Assembly: GCA_002077065.1 (NCBI GenBank)
Contig: NAJO01000033.1
Coordinates: 1 to 64,000, forward strand
Length of the DNA: 64,000 nucleotides
Reading direction: 5' to 3'
From: Cryoendolithus antarcticus
Taxonomy: Eukaryota; Ascomycota; Dothideomycetes; Cladosporiales; Cladosporiaceae
In this document: positions 12,501 to 24,000 of the stretch, piece by piece
Layout: every line of letters starts with the position of its first letter
Position numbering within the stretch: position 1 is the first letter of the stretch
Program-made: the position numbers and the translations under genes
Notes under the pieces: model-generated
Databases searched by the model: none
Told to the model about the DNA's origin: nothing
Seen by the model: only the letters and a program-made list of their open reading frames with translations

Positions 12501-14277
12501 CGGTCCCACTCGTGGCAAGCGCGATGCACTCTCACTTCTGGCCCTGGTATCCGTGCTGCCACTCCGTTCCTTTTCCATGAGTTCTCTTGGGGGCTGCGGT
12601 CGAGCCGTAGGCGAAGTGACGGGACCACCATTTTTCTCCCCGCTTGGCCTCCTGTAGCCCTGGATCCTGTCACTCGTGGGCGTCTGGCTTGCGCTGTCTG
12701 GTGGATATCTGATCTTGCTCGTGTCCAGCAGATATGCCATTCCCAGCTCTACTGGATCTCGTGGTGCGCTGCTCGGCTCGCCTGCCAGTATCACGATCGA
12801 CTTTCCGACAGTCGTCATACTGTGCCCTGAACGCGGACTCGGGCTCGGTCCCATGTTCTGGAATGTGTACCATCTTCTCGACGTGATCCTGAATGCCGCA
12901 AGATCGCCCAGATCTGTGCCTTCCTCTGTTCGCCCGCCGAATATGTACATGACGTCGCCGACTAACGCTGCCGCATGGCCTTCGCGAGGTGAGGGAATGT
13001 AGCCAATGCATTCAAGTTGGGTCCAGGAATTCGTGTGAGGGTAGTAGGACCAGACGTCGTTGAACCATGTTACGCCATCTGTGCCGCCGAAGCTATCGCA
13101 TTGGTCGTTAGTATTGCTATCATTCTGTGCTGCACATGACAATTACTCACAGATACAGCCTGTCTCCCCACGTGATCATTGTGTGATTCGTCCTGGCAGG
13201 AGGGATCTGGCCATGTGGTGGTCCGCCATCGATCGTGTTCTGAATGAGAATCTCCCATCGATTGCTGGCCTGTTGCAGCGCATTGAGATCAAATGCGACC
13301 AGATCGTTGAAGAAGTAGCCCTCGACCTGTCCACCAAAGATGTAGATCTTGCTGCCAAGAATGTTCAAAGTATGACCATATCGTCCAGGAGGTCGTTGGC
13401 CAGCTGGGAGTGCACGTGACCATTGTTTCGTTGCTGCATCCTGTAAGTCGCTTGCTTTCTCTCCACTAGCATGTTAGTACTCACATGTGTTCAGTAGATA
13501 GAGCGTATCGTCCAGCGCATCGCCCTCGTCCATCTTCGTGTCACCACCAAATACAATGAATGCATTTCCCACCAATAGACTCGCATGCCCGACTCGCGGA
13601 CCCGGACCTTCACTCGTAGTAGCGATCGGGTAGCAAGACATGGTGGCGCCGCCGGTTTCCACCATCCAAAGATCGCCTTTCACGGTGCTACCATTAATGA
13701 GTCCGCCCATCAGGAAGATGGAGCCATCTTTGCTTGACGATGAGTTCACTGCGGCGCCATATCGCGGGAATGGATTGGTGTGTGACACCGTGAATGAGAG
13801 CTTGCGTTGCGACCAAGGATATGGCGAGGCTTCTGGCGGCTGTGTGGTTCGCGATTGGAGCGAATTTGATCGTGGCCCCTGTCGCGCAATTATCAGCATC
13901 GCAAATTCTCAACTCCGATGACATACTGATAACTCAAGACTTACCTCATCCTGACTCCGATTCCTAGTCCTCTGCTCTGGACTCGGTGGCCCCCTCGCGG
14001 CCTCCCTCGAATAGACCTCCCTACCATTCGGTCCATCGCCCGGCGCCGGACTTCGCACCGCAGACTTCTCCTGCCCCACCAGCGAGTTCAAACTCCCGTT
14101 CACACTGCCATTGACACCCTGCTGCTGCCCTGGGGTTGGCGATGCAGGTTTCACAGCGCCATTGAGTATTGGTATTTGACTCTGCGGCCCATCGGCAGAA
14201 CGTATATCGCGCGAGGCCGGCGGAAGGGCATTCGGTGTCGGGCCGCCCTTCTTGCTCGACTTGAAGAGGAAGGACAT
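9534..14277 (-). CDS. Kelch-repeat, coiled-coil cell-polarity protein (Tea1/Kel1-like)
   Basis: I join 14277..13945, 13878..13485, 13433..13151 and 13092..9534, giving 1,522 residues. The introns are 66, 51 and 58 nt with GTAAGT or GTGAGT donors. After a Ser/Pro/Gly-rich N-terminus come six kelch blades with double-Gly motifs: FLMGGLINGS, FIVFGGDTK, IYIFGGQVE, LYLFGGTDG, MYIFGGRTE and the divergent IVILAGEPS. A disordered Pro/Ser/Gln-rich stretch follows, then about 700 residues of coiled coil. This layout and length match the fission yeast Tea1 and budding yeast Kel1 family. Those proteins mark cell ends, ride microtubule tips and position formins; in Aspergillus the relative is TeaA. A polarity role at hyphal tips is the natural inference. 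Exon phases all agree. Confidence 0.9.
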
Positions 14278-15497
14278 GCTGGGTGGTGGTGTAGGGGGTG
14301 CTGGCGCACGACACGCGCGGCAGGTGCTGGCGGTGTCACAGCGGCAGCGGCGCGGTCATGTGACAGTCTAGGCAGACGTGTATCGATATGGTGATGTGTG
14401 CAGACAGTGCTGTCCACAGTGCGATAGATTGCACTTCGTCGAGGAGGTTGGAGGGAATGTCGACTTGTCTCAAGTTCTCTCCCCGCGCCGGTGTTCTGTT
14501 CCCAGTGGAGCGGTAGCGCGCGTCTGCTGTCCTGACGCCGGTAACAAACGCAACGCGGCAATGGCAATGTAATGTACAGTACAGCAAGTCGTCGTGATGT
14601 CGTTCGTGATGGTGATGGACAAGAAGATGGAGATGGGTCGTCTTCACGGCCAAAAGGCTGGGCGGCGTTGCGATTGGTGGTACAAGCACTGATCCCTTTT
14701 CCTAGGGGAGAACTGCAAGACAAGGTACTTCGAGAACAGGCTAGCGCATCGTGCCCTGGTACCCGAGAGTTTACCGCCCAGGGTTCCTTCCAAGGTTTCT
14801 TATGGATTTGGGGTGGAAATTGCGACCAGCATCAACACACCTGGGGCGGGTCGTTCTTTCCTTGATTTACAGATCAAATAGTACCATTCAAGTTGAGAAC
14901 GATGAGGATATCTCCTACACGCAGCATCTGCATTCGGCACTCCTCAAGATCTCGACGCTAACGTGACTTTCGGGTCGATCACACACGGGTTCGCAAGGGT
15001 ATATCCGAGCGAATCACGCCTTGTCTGCACTCGAAGACCTCACATCATTCAGCTTCGGACGACTGAATCTTCTTCCGTTGAGCATACAACTTCACGTCAA
15101 AGCTGTCCGAGTGGACTCTCGTTGTCTTCGACCTAGCTGAGATGTCTCAAAATAGCACGCCACGTGTCTCTCAGCAGCGCAACATGCTCAGGACTACGAA
15201 AATGTCTCCTGAGGCCGCAAGGCTGTAGCCAGGCCGAATGTGGCTGCAGGAACACATGCAGGGGACGTGGCGGGGCCGCGGACTGCTCGAGAGGCCGCTT
15301 CTACGAGGCTGTGTCAGGATGAGGTATGTGTGAGTATCTGTCCATTGGTCACTCTTTCATATTACTGTCAATTTGTCCAATCGCTACGTTGGCCACACAA
15401 GACAATGGGCGTTCCCATCTTGCCAATGACTTGAAATGGTCGTTGCTATAATACTGAACGCGCGACCAGACTTATCTGGACCTAATTGCTAGAGGGC
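14278..15497. other. Divergent promoter region between the kelch gene and the array
   Basis: It holds the promoter of the kelch gene and, on the other side, of array copy 1. The last 300 bases include a segment that recurs upstream of array copy 3 (listed separately). The open frames inside are unsupported. Confidence 0.4.
15187..15255 (+). repeat. Upstream duplicated segment, copy A
   Basis: This stretch is similar to 19190-19260. Both contain GCTCAGG, then CTGAGGCCGCAA and later ATGTGGCTGCAG in the same order and at close spacing. It lies 240-310 bases before the ATG of copy 1. Its partner lies 150-215 bases before the ATG of copy 3, so the duplication that made the array included upstream sequence. 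Confidence 0.6.
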
Positions 15498-17485
15498 ATG
15501 TCCGGCCTTGAAGTCTTGGCTATACCAGCACTCGTCGCCTCCGTGGTCAGTGCCTTCAGCGGTGCGACAAGTCTAAATCGATCATGGCGAAAGGACCGCA
15601 AAGAACGACGAGAAAAGGCCGAAAATGGAGAACTTCAAAGTCTGGTCAGTACCAGTGGCACACACGTGCAGGAGGAGTACGACCTGGACTTTCGGCGGAT
15701 GGGTCAAAGGTTCGCGGAAGGCGATGGTATGTCTTTCTAACCTTAGCTTAAGGGTCGTACTGACTATCTGCAGAGATCAGTCGCTGGGCGCTTGCTCAGT
15801 AAGTCATGACGCTGCAAGCTACCGTGATCCGGCTTCTGAGCAAGGACACATCGCTCACGGCTGCCTCCGCCGTGCTGCATCCTTATCACAGCGAACTTAC
15901 TTTTCATACTTCGTCCGCGCGCGATGCGTCTGTCAGCGCCCTAAGAGAGCTCTTCCAGAGGGTGGCTCAAGCCGCCCCTATACAGCGAGGTCCTCGAGCC
16001 AAGTCGTCACGCAAGACGCTATATACGCAGCAGCACAATCCCTCGGTGGAAGTTGGGCCTGCCGGGAGGGGCTCTAGAATTAAGCCGTCTCGCCTGGCAC
16101 TGTATGCTCAGGACAGCAACCCCTCTATAGAACATGCTGCGAGACACACAGCTGCTGACGAGGATGGAGGTTGTCCAGTGGGCATGCAAAGCGAGATTAG
16201 TCGTCGAACGTCCGCACATCAGGCGCAGCCCATGACTCCGCGTCGGAAAGCGTCACCACCGTCTCCGGAAAACATAAGCTTTTCTCGTCGGGAAATCTTG
16301 ACCAGCAGACTGCAGCCGTCGAAGCAGAAGTCTCAAACGAGTCTCCTCATCGAGTACTTTGAGGCAGGCAAGATTGGCGATCGTGGAAAGACCAAACCAT
16401 CTGTGAGGGTGAAGCTAAAGCCAAAGGGTGTTCACGAAAAAGATGTCCAGATCACGGGCATCGGCAAGGATCGCCAGCCCTCTTACAGAAAGCGCATCTT
16501 CCTGGAAGACAGGACTGCTGATTATGCCATGGCGAAGGATCCGGATCGCTCGCACCTACGCAAGGATCACCTGTTGAACTTGCCAATCCCGGACTTGTTA
16601 CGCACCGTGAACAAGGCATCTGACACTAACATGATGCCTCAACCAGCATATGCGGAAAGCGCCGCAGAAAGCACATTGAGTGTAGCGAAGGCTAGAGCCT
16701 TGCCGAGCCCGGACCTACCTTTGGTCCGTTCTCCAAGTTGGCTGGAGTTACCCTTGCAAAACGCACCGCCATCGAATTGAGTTGGCACTGCCATTATTAC
16801 TGGTCAAGACCAGGCAGAACGCAACATTGGAAGCCACGAGGTGCATGGCGGCAATGACACGGATGACGGTGTTGAAACCGCTGACGCGACAAGGCAAGCT
16901 GAGCCCTGCCTGGCAACGCTAAGTCTAGAATCTCGCAAGGTCCGTAGGAAGCGGAAGGTGCCTTTCAGTCCACACATCGAGGTTGGGACGGGACAGCGTC
17001 AAGAGCAGCCGCTGCCTCTCGGTTCACGCCAAAACACCGAGCTTGATGAAGATCGCACATTTACCGAGCCCGAGCACTCTATGCTGACGAGCAACGCACG
17101 AGGTCGCAGTACCAGTCAAGATCGCATAGGGCAGAACGTTATGGAAAAACTTGCTCAGAGCCCTGGGAAAACGCGGAAAAGCAGTACGATCAGGCGCAAT
17201 GGCGAACACAGACGGAGATCATCAAAGTCGCATGACCTTGATAAAGGTGCAGTGGGTGGCGCTGACAGTGGTTCCCTCCGATCGGGGACCATAGCTTATG
17301 TTCCTGGGCTTTCTGTGAGCAGTTCGCCGAGCAGAGCTATGGCTCATACGCCGCATTTGAGGAGGCGGCTGGGCACGCAGAGTATTGCTGAGGAGAGGGA
17401 GGAGTGGAGGGAGTTGGAGAGGGCTCAAGAGGAGAGCGATGAGGATGAGCCGTTGATTTTTCAGCAAGATAATTTGGAGGATTGA
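15498..17485 (+). pseudogene. Array copy 1: family gene with two in-frame stops
   Basis: Exon 1 (15498..15726) encodes 76 residues plus one base and is intact: a hydrophobic N-terminus (LAIPALVASVVSAFSG), a basic stretch (RSWRKDRKERREK), then LQSLVSTSG and FRRMGQRFAEGD. A 47-nt intron follows. Exon 2 (from 15774) begins ISRWALAQ, hits TAA at 15800, resumes in the same frame with TLQATVIRLL, and stays open to TGA at 16778. The same frame then continues to 17485. The two stops are the only breaks in about 1.7 kb, and the frame aligns with copies 2 and 3 across the TAA. Two 19-residue units at 15995-16051 and 16076-16132 form an internal repeat (RAKSSRKTLY and RIKPSRLALY). The C-terminal half is basic and Ser-rich and matches nothing I know. 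It could be a recent pseudogene, a readthrough gene or a skipped exon. Confidence 0.6.
15995..16132 (+). repeat. Internal coding repeat, two units, 81-bp period
   Basis: Unit 1 (15995-16051) and unit 2 (16076-16132) each encode 19 residues and share R-x-K-x-S-R, L-Y-x-Q and N-P-S-x-E. They begin 81 bases apart. The repeat exists only in array copy 1. Confidence 0.55.
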
Positions 17486-17544
17486 GAGGCGATGAGTGAA
17501 CACGCGGCTTCCGGTCCAAGATGGATACTGCTGACATGGTCTAG

Positions 17545-18956
17545 ACATCAGTCGCATGCACCTCATGCAGCATATCATCACGCTCGAGTCGACGGTGATT
17601 CAGTTGCTACATGTTTCCGCGCCGTCATATACGGTTCACCCTAATCACACCCAACTGGCCGCCTACACTACCGCGACACGAGACGGATCCGTCAGTGCTC
17701 TGGATGGAGCCTTCCAAAGACTCGCACAGGCCGCACCGTTAACCACGGCACCAGCATTGCCTCGGAGACCAGCACTCCCTACTGCCACAAGATCTGTAGT
17801 ACGAAGCTCTGTCAACTTGACTACCGCAGCGCCTTCAACATGCCCGAGTTTTTCAACGTCGTCTCGTGCGTGTACAGGTGGTCCAACCTGCGGACTTCAT
17901 CAAATCGATGCTTCTTCGAGCTCCATTTCTAGATCTGGACCTGGGACCTCAAGGCCGCTCGCAGTGGGCGTCGGCGCGCTGCCCTCACCGGACTCTACCG
18001 GGCAGAGTCGTGTCCCTACGCCTGTTCCGGTACCGATAGCAGAAAACCTTGCTCCCTCAACAGCAGTTCCACTTGCGCCCGGCCTTTCAAGCCTTCCGAC
18101 AGCACCAGACGCGCCGGCTGAAACTCCCGAACGAAGACGACGAACGGTGAGTTGTGGAGCGCTCTTTCATCTTCTGGCACGAAGCCGCGTTTTGCTGATC
18201 GACGTGCGGCCGCGCGCCGATTTCAATAAAGGTCACATCAATGCGTTGGAAATCATAAGCATCGAGCCCACGATGCTACGACCGGCAGTGAGCGTCACTG
18301 ACATACAAGAAAGCTTAGCGTCGTGTCCGTCGCAGGAGAGCAATAGGTTCTACATGCACGATAGCTACGATTACATCGTGTACTACGATGAGAGTACCCA
18401 GTCTGCCTCGCACTTGCCTGCCACGATACAGAGTCTGCGGAGTGCTATTGCACCTAGTGGTGTGCCCTGTCAGCTTCTGGCTGGAGGGCTGCAAGGATGG
18501 GTTGCTCGGTATGGACTGCAGTCATTGGCACTCTCACCTCAATTTCACCGAGTTTCACCAGGTGGCATGCATGCGCCGGACACAGGTGCAGGAGCGTCAC
18601 GTGCGCCGAGCAACCGTGCCAACAGCAGCCCCTTGGAGCACATCAGGTTGCGCACGAACCGCACAATTCTCACGCCCACCCAGCGTAATGCGGGGCGCAA
18701 GTGCTTCGCGACCGTGGAGATCGAATCAGACGTCGACTCACCTAGCCAGATCCTCCTCACGTGCCACGAATGCGATTTCCACACCATAGTCGGCGCCGCT
18801 GACGTCCATCCCGCCAATTCTCGCTCACACGCAACCACCAGGGACAACAAACGCATCGGGTACAGCTGTCTGGTACAGAAGTTTCATCACAGCAATACGA
18901 CAGCCGACGGCCGGCGGCGGGCCGCGTTCAAATGCTTTCTCTGCGGGGATATGTAG
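17545..18956 (+). CDS. Array copy 2: rhodanese-containing family member, first exon missing
   Basis: An AG acceptor at 17543-17544, preceded by CTGAC, opens an exon of 470 codons. It begins ISRMHLMQHIITLESTVIQL, aligning without gaps to the second exons of copies 1 and 3. No matching first exon lies directly upstream. Exon 1 of copy 1 (ends 15726) is in the right phase, and joining it would give 546 residues. After a Pro/Ser-rich linker comes a rhodanese-like domain (LLIDVRPRADFNKGHI, IEPTMLR, YDYIVYYDEST, LLAGGLQGWV). It resembles the non-catalytic rhodanese of Doa4/USP8-type deubiquitinases; no Cys sits in the active-site loop. The C-terminus has LTPTQRNAGRKCF, LTCHEC, KFHH and FKCFLC, probably a zinc-binding fold. 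Function is unknown. Confidence 0.6.
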
Positions 18957-19406
18957 GGAGTCGTGGGCTTGGCCGACGACGTTGGGAAATAGTCTCACGA
19001 TTTGCACGACGGACTGGTGGAGCGACAGGGTTGTACAAGATAAAGACACACAAGTCGGGCCGTTGAAGCATGTTACTGCGCATCATACTTGGGAGGAGAT
19101 GTGCGGAGGGGGAGAGTGTGAGGGGAGTGATTATCGGTGTGGCGAGACGGTCTGAGTGGATCTCAAACAAGCATCCTTAACGGACGCCGCTCAGGGACAC
19201 GATCATGATACCTGAGGCCGCAATGCTGCACCCTGGCGAAGATGTGGCTGCAGCGACACGTAGGAGATGCATGTACGTTGGGCAGACGTGAGGACTTGGC
19301 AGCCAATCGTTCGGACAAGGCTGTTTCTGGACCCAATGTAAGTACTTCCGTCCGCTCACACTGCTTTCGTGTGCCATCTCTGATTCCCCTCCCTCAGATC
19401 ATCAAC
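18957..19406. other. Gap between array copies 2 and 3
   Basis: No gene is seen. It contains the second upstream duplicated segment and the presumed promoter of copy 3. Confidence 0.4.
19190..19260 (+). repeat. Upstream duplicated segment, copy B
   Basis: Partner of the segment at 15187-15255, with the shared blocks GCTCAGG, CTGAGGCCGCAA and ATGTGGCTGCAG in the same order. It lies upstream of copy 3, with small indels relative to copy A. Confidence 0.6.
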
Positions 19407-20624
19407 ATGTTCGGTCTCTCACTTTCCAGCTTAGTGGCTATCGTGAAACCAATCATCGAGGTTCTCGGCGCCGCAGCGTCTCTCTTTCAAAAAGGACGTG
19501 GAATTTGGAAAGACCTAAGGCAGAAGAATAGCACCGATGAATGGCAAAGTCTGGTCAGCACGAGCGAACGCCGCATACGGCAAGAGTATAACAAAGGCTT
19601 CCGAATGTTTGGCAGGGCCTTCGCTGAGGGCGATGGTGTGTTACATGACCTGAGATCCCGGGCCCTCAATGCCTGCTAACGAGTTGTAGACATTAGCCGC
19701 CAGGTGCTGGGACTCCATTATCTTACATTGCAGGATACTGTGATTCCACTATTGAGCCTAGACCCCAGCTTTCACACAGCGAGATTCGTGCTCCATTCGT
19801 ACGACCAAGCAGCGGATTACTTTGCTACTGCGATGAACGGCTCGATGACTGCTATGCAAGAGTTTGGCCAGCGACTCATGCAGAAAGCGCCTATCAAGCG
19901 CGCACCAGCACCACCCAGGCCTGATGCACTGTGGATAGGACGTAACCGACTTCCAGTCACCAGGCAGGCTCAATCAAGCTATGCCTTCCAAAATCCCGCC
20001 ACGGTAACCCTTACCTCCGGCAACGCGACGGCCATTCGTCACCGCGATGCACTGCACAAAAGACCCGTTGTCAGCAACGTCCCCAGGAATAAGACATTGC
20101 GCGATTATCTAGAGGGAGCGCAGACTGAGTCTCGCACTTCTGGCCCACCTGAAGTCGAGATCATCCGTCATCGTCTCACGCCTGAGCAGCGGAACGCGGG
20201 CTTCAACTGCTTCGAGGAATCGGACTGGGAACCGACACAATGGAATGACCAAATGGGTGCATTTCTGACTTGCCCAACATGTGAATTCGAGGTTATGGTC
20301 CCGCACACGGACGACGCTGTCTTCGACTCGGCCGCAATGGTGAGCACAAAGGACGCCAGACTCTTAGACCTCCGTTGCTACTTTGCCAAATTTCATTTTG
20401 GGGAGGGAACCTCGAACGGGTTCCCTTACCGTGCAGGGCTCAGATGCTTCCTCTGCAAGACTGAAACGGTGTACAAGCTATCGAGGTTGACCTCCTGCGA
20501 TCAGGATCTGCGGTCCATTCTTGACGATCCCGATGGGTTCAAGGCACATGTTGAAGACTGTCATACCTGGGCAGAGGTGTGTGGAGGGAACTGCAGCTTC
20601 GTATTCTGTGGCAGCACTCGTTGA
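19407..20624 (+). CDS. Array copy 3: intact member of the tandem family
   Basis: I join 19407..19635 and 19690..20624, giving 387 residues. The 54-nt intron has a GTGTGT donor and a GCTAAC branch site. Exon 1 is 229 nt, exactly as in copy 1, and aligns without gaps: a hydrophobic start (MFGLSLSSLVAIVKPIIEVL), then QSLVSTSERRIRQEY and FAEGD. Exon 2 begins ISRQVLGLHYLTLQDTVI. The C-terminal half carries LTPEQRNAGFNCF, LTCPTC, KFHF and LRCFLC, aligned with copy 2. It then extends with DGFKAHVEDCHTW, which looks like a C2H2-type ending. The hydrophobic first 25 residues could insert in a membrane or form an amphipathic helix. I know this arrangement only as uncharacterised fungal proteins and assign no function. 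Confidence 0.75.
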
Positions 20625-21023
20625 GGTACTTTTGGTGCGCACCAAAACATGATGTCGTCTCTGTCTACGGATCGAGGGTACAGTGCGGAATGAAGACGGT
20701 GGGCGTGTGACTAACCTGCCGCAATTCTCCATTTGCAGGTTGGCGAATCGACTAGTGCGTGTCGAGGAGTTGCGAATGCTTGGAAAGCAGAGTCCAGGGT
20801 CCTCAGGAAGTAGCAATGCACTCATACGTAGTCCGTGCACTCTGACATGTGATCCTCGCTTGCGAAGTTCAGCCGCCTGCCCACCACACCACACTCTCAA
20901 GCTCTCACTAGCACCGGCAGTTGCATGCACAACACAGCATAGCGCACTGCTGAACAACTCTGTACACTACATCGCAGGCTTGCATGGCCTTGATACGGCG
21001 TCGACGAACGCGCGCGCTTGATC
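20625..21023. other. Upstream region of KOG1
   Basis: About 400 bases between array copy 3 and KOG1, both on the plus strand. No gene or repeat is seen. Confidence 0.4.
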
Positions 21024-24000
21024 ATGACGCGTGGTGCGAACGCAGGTCTGCTCAGTGAGCACGACTCGAATGGCTTCAGATCGCGGCATCCTCAGCCTGT
21101 GCTGAGCACTCTGAATACAACAACACCGGAAGAGACGATCGGATCATCCGAGGGCAGCTCGACATATAGACGCCCACCGACATCACGCAGTCGAGCCTCA
21201 ACGAACAATGAGGGCGACAGTGGCAGTGAGGATGAGGGGCTGCAGATGGCGCGGACGAATGGCGCGAACGGACACAGACAAGGTATGCATACACGTGATC
21301 CAAGTGAGGCGGCAGCAACGGCAGTGAAGATACACACCCCGAATGGCAGGGGCGAGGACCGAGATGGGCGATTCAGAATGCGGCATGGCTGGGAAGCTCA
21401 GCTCGAGAGTCCCGAGCAAGCAAATCTCCTCAGCCAGACCTTCTTCATGTACTTTGAGGACAAACGTCACGAGACCGCAGGCAATCCTCCCTCAGACTCA
21501 GACATCAAAGGCGCTGCCTCGGAATGGCGCATGAAGGATCGACTCAAGACCGTCTCGGCCATACTCGCCATCTGCCTGAACGTCGGCGTCGATCCACCCG
21601 ATACTGTGAAGACCAATCCTTGTGCTCGGCTGGAGTGCTGGTACGATCCTGTGCCGCCTGATAGTACGACTAGCAGTACTACGACAAACAACAATGCGCA
21701 GATCGGCAAGAATTTGCATTCGCAGTATGAGAGTCTGTCGCTCCGGACCCGCTATAAGCCGATCTTGGACCCGACGATTGAGGATCTGCGGAAGTACACT
21801 ACTTCACTACGTCGGACCGCGCATGCGGAGAGGATCCTATTCCACTACAACGGCCACGGAGTGCCAAAGCCTACACCAAGTGGGGAGGTGTGGTGCTTCA
21901 ATCGCAGCTACACGCAGTACATCCCCATTAGCTTGTATGACTTGCAAGAATGGGTCGGTGCGCCTGGCCTGTGGGTATGGGACTGTAGCGCAGCGGGCGG
22001 GATCATCAGTGGGTTTCTGGAGGGCGCGCAAAAGCATAATGCGAAGCAAGAGGAAGCTATGGCGCGCGATCCGAATCGGATGCAGCAGCAGAGTAGGACT
22101 CGCTGGGAAGACTGCATTCATTTGGCGGCGTGTCGTGAGAATGAGTCGCTGCCTACGAATCCGGATCTACCCGCGGACGTTTTCACTTCATGCCTGACCA
22201 CGCCAATAGCGATGGCTGTGCGCTTCTTCATGCTGCAGAATCCCCTGCCTTCGACCTCTGGGATTACGCTGGCACAGGCAAAAGATATCCCTGGTAAAGT
22301 GACCGAAAGGCGCACGCCACTGGGTGAGCTCAACTGGATCTTCACGGCGATAACCGATACGATCGCCTGGAACTGCCTAGACAAAGTACTGTTCAAGAAG
22401 CTCTTCAGACAGGATCTGATGGTCGCGGCATTGTTCAGGAACTTCCTCTTGGCGCAGAGGGTAATGCGGATCTACCACTGCCACCCACAATCCCATCCGG
22501 TCATACCGGACACTCACAATCATCCGCTATGGCAAAGCTGGGATTTGGCAGTCGAGATGATCCTTGCTCAGCTACCCAAGCTCATCGAGCAGCAGAAAGC
22601 TAATGATGCTGCGCTGGAGGCAATCCCCAACGGCACTGTTGCGCCACCTGCGCCGGAACTAGAGTACATTCACTCCGACTTCTTCGCCGACCAGCTTTCT
22701 GCCTTCGAAGTCTATCTTTCTTCCGCGCCCGCACACGCCGGTGCTCGACCACCCGAGCAGCTGCCCATTGTGCTGCAAGTCCTGCTCTCCCAGATTCACC
22801 GTCTCCGTGCTCTGATACTCCTCTCCAAATTCCTCGACCTCGGACCCTGGGCCGTGAACCTCGCACTCAGTATCGGCATCTTCCCATACGTACTCAAGTT
22901 GCTGCAATCGCAAGCCATCGAGCTCAAGCCGCCAATGGTCTTCATCTGGGCGCGCATCCTCGCGGTCGATCAGTCCTGCCAGAGCGATTTGGTCAAGGAC
23001 AACGGGTTTACGTACTTCACCAATATCCTCAATTCTGCGAATGGTCTACCAATAGGCAACGTCGCGGAGCACCGCGCTATGTGCGCCTTCGTGATTGCGA
23101 TGTTCTGCCGCGACTTCCGTGTCGGCAAAGCTGCGGTTCTTGAGACGAGTCCGGAGATCATCGAGAGCTGTTTGCGTCATCTGCTCGACTTGGAGAATCC
23201 ACTGCTCCGGCAGTTTGCTTGTCTCTGCTTGAGCAATCTGTGGAAAGATTTCCCTGCTGCCAAGGCCATGGCGCTGCAGTGTCAGGCACACATGAGGATC
23301 AAGGATCGGAGTCATGATCCGGTGCCTGAGGTGCGGGCGGCGTGTCTTGATGCTCTGACTAGTTTTGTGGCGACGGGCGAGGTTGATGCAGCGGTTGCGC
23401 TTGAGGAGGAGACGTTGGCTAGTGTTGTCGTGGCTATGGGTATGGACGGGAGCATTATGGTGAGGAAAGAGCTGGTGGTATTCTACTCAACATTCATCAA
23501 GAGGTATGAGGCTCGTTTCGTGGTCGCCGCGTGGGAGCAGCTGAACGAAGAGAGGGACAAGCGCATCGGAATGAAGGAGAATAAACCGCCTGGCGGAGGT
23601 GGAGTCAATGGACGATATCTATCTTTCGGCGGCACTGAATTCCAGCCGGAGTACGAGAGTAACAAAACAACACTATCGAAGAAGACGATCTATCGTGCTG
23701 TGTGGAGGCAGACCATGTCGATGTCAGCTGATCCACACGCGGAAGTCGCACAGAACGCAAGTGTCGTGGTCGACTACGTTGTTAGTGCACTGCTGGAGTC
23801 GCCGCTGGGCGATTACGCCAATGCAATCTTGGATGAGCTCACGATCGAGGGACTGAAGGGCGATGGCAGTCAGCCTACTGGCATGGACACGCTCACTCGA
23901 CAGCGATCACGCGACTACGGTCGGCCGCAGACACCACCAAGCCCGTCTGCCTCAACGGCATCAAAAGCTGATGGCTACTTCGCCCTCTCGCGCACTGCAA

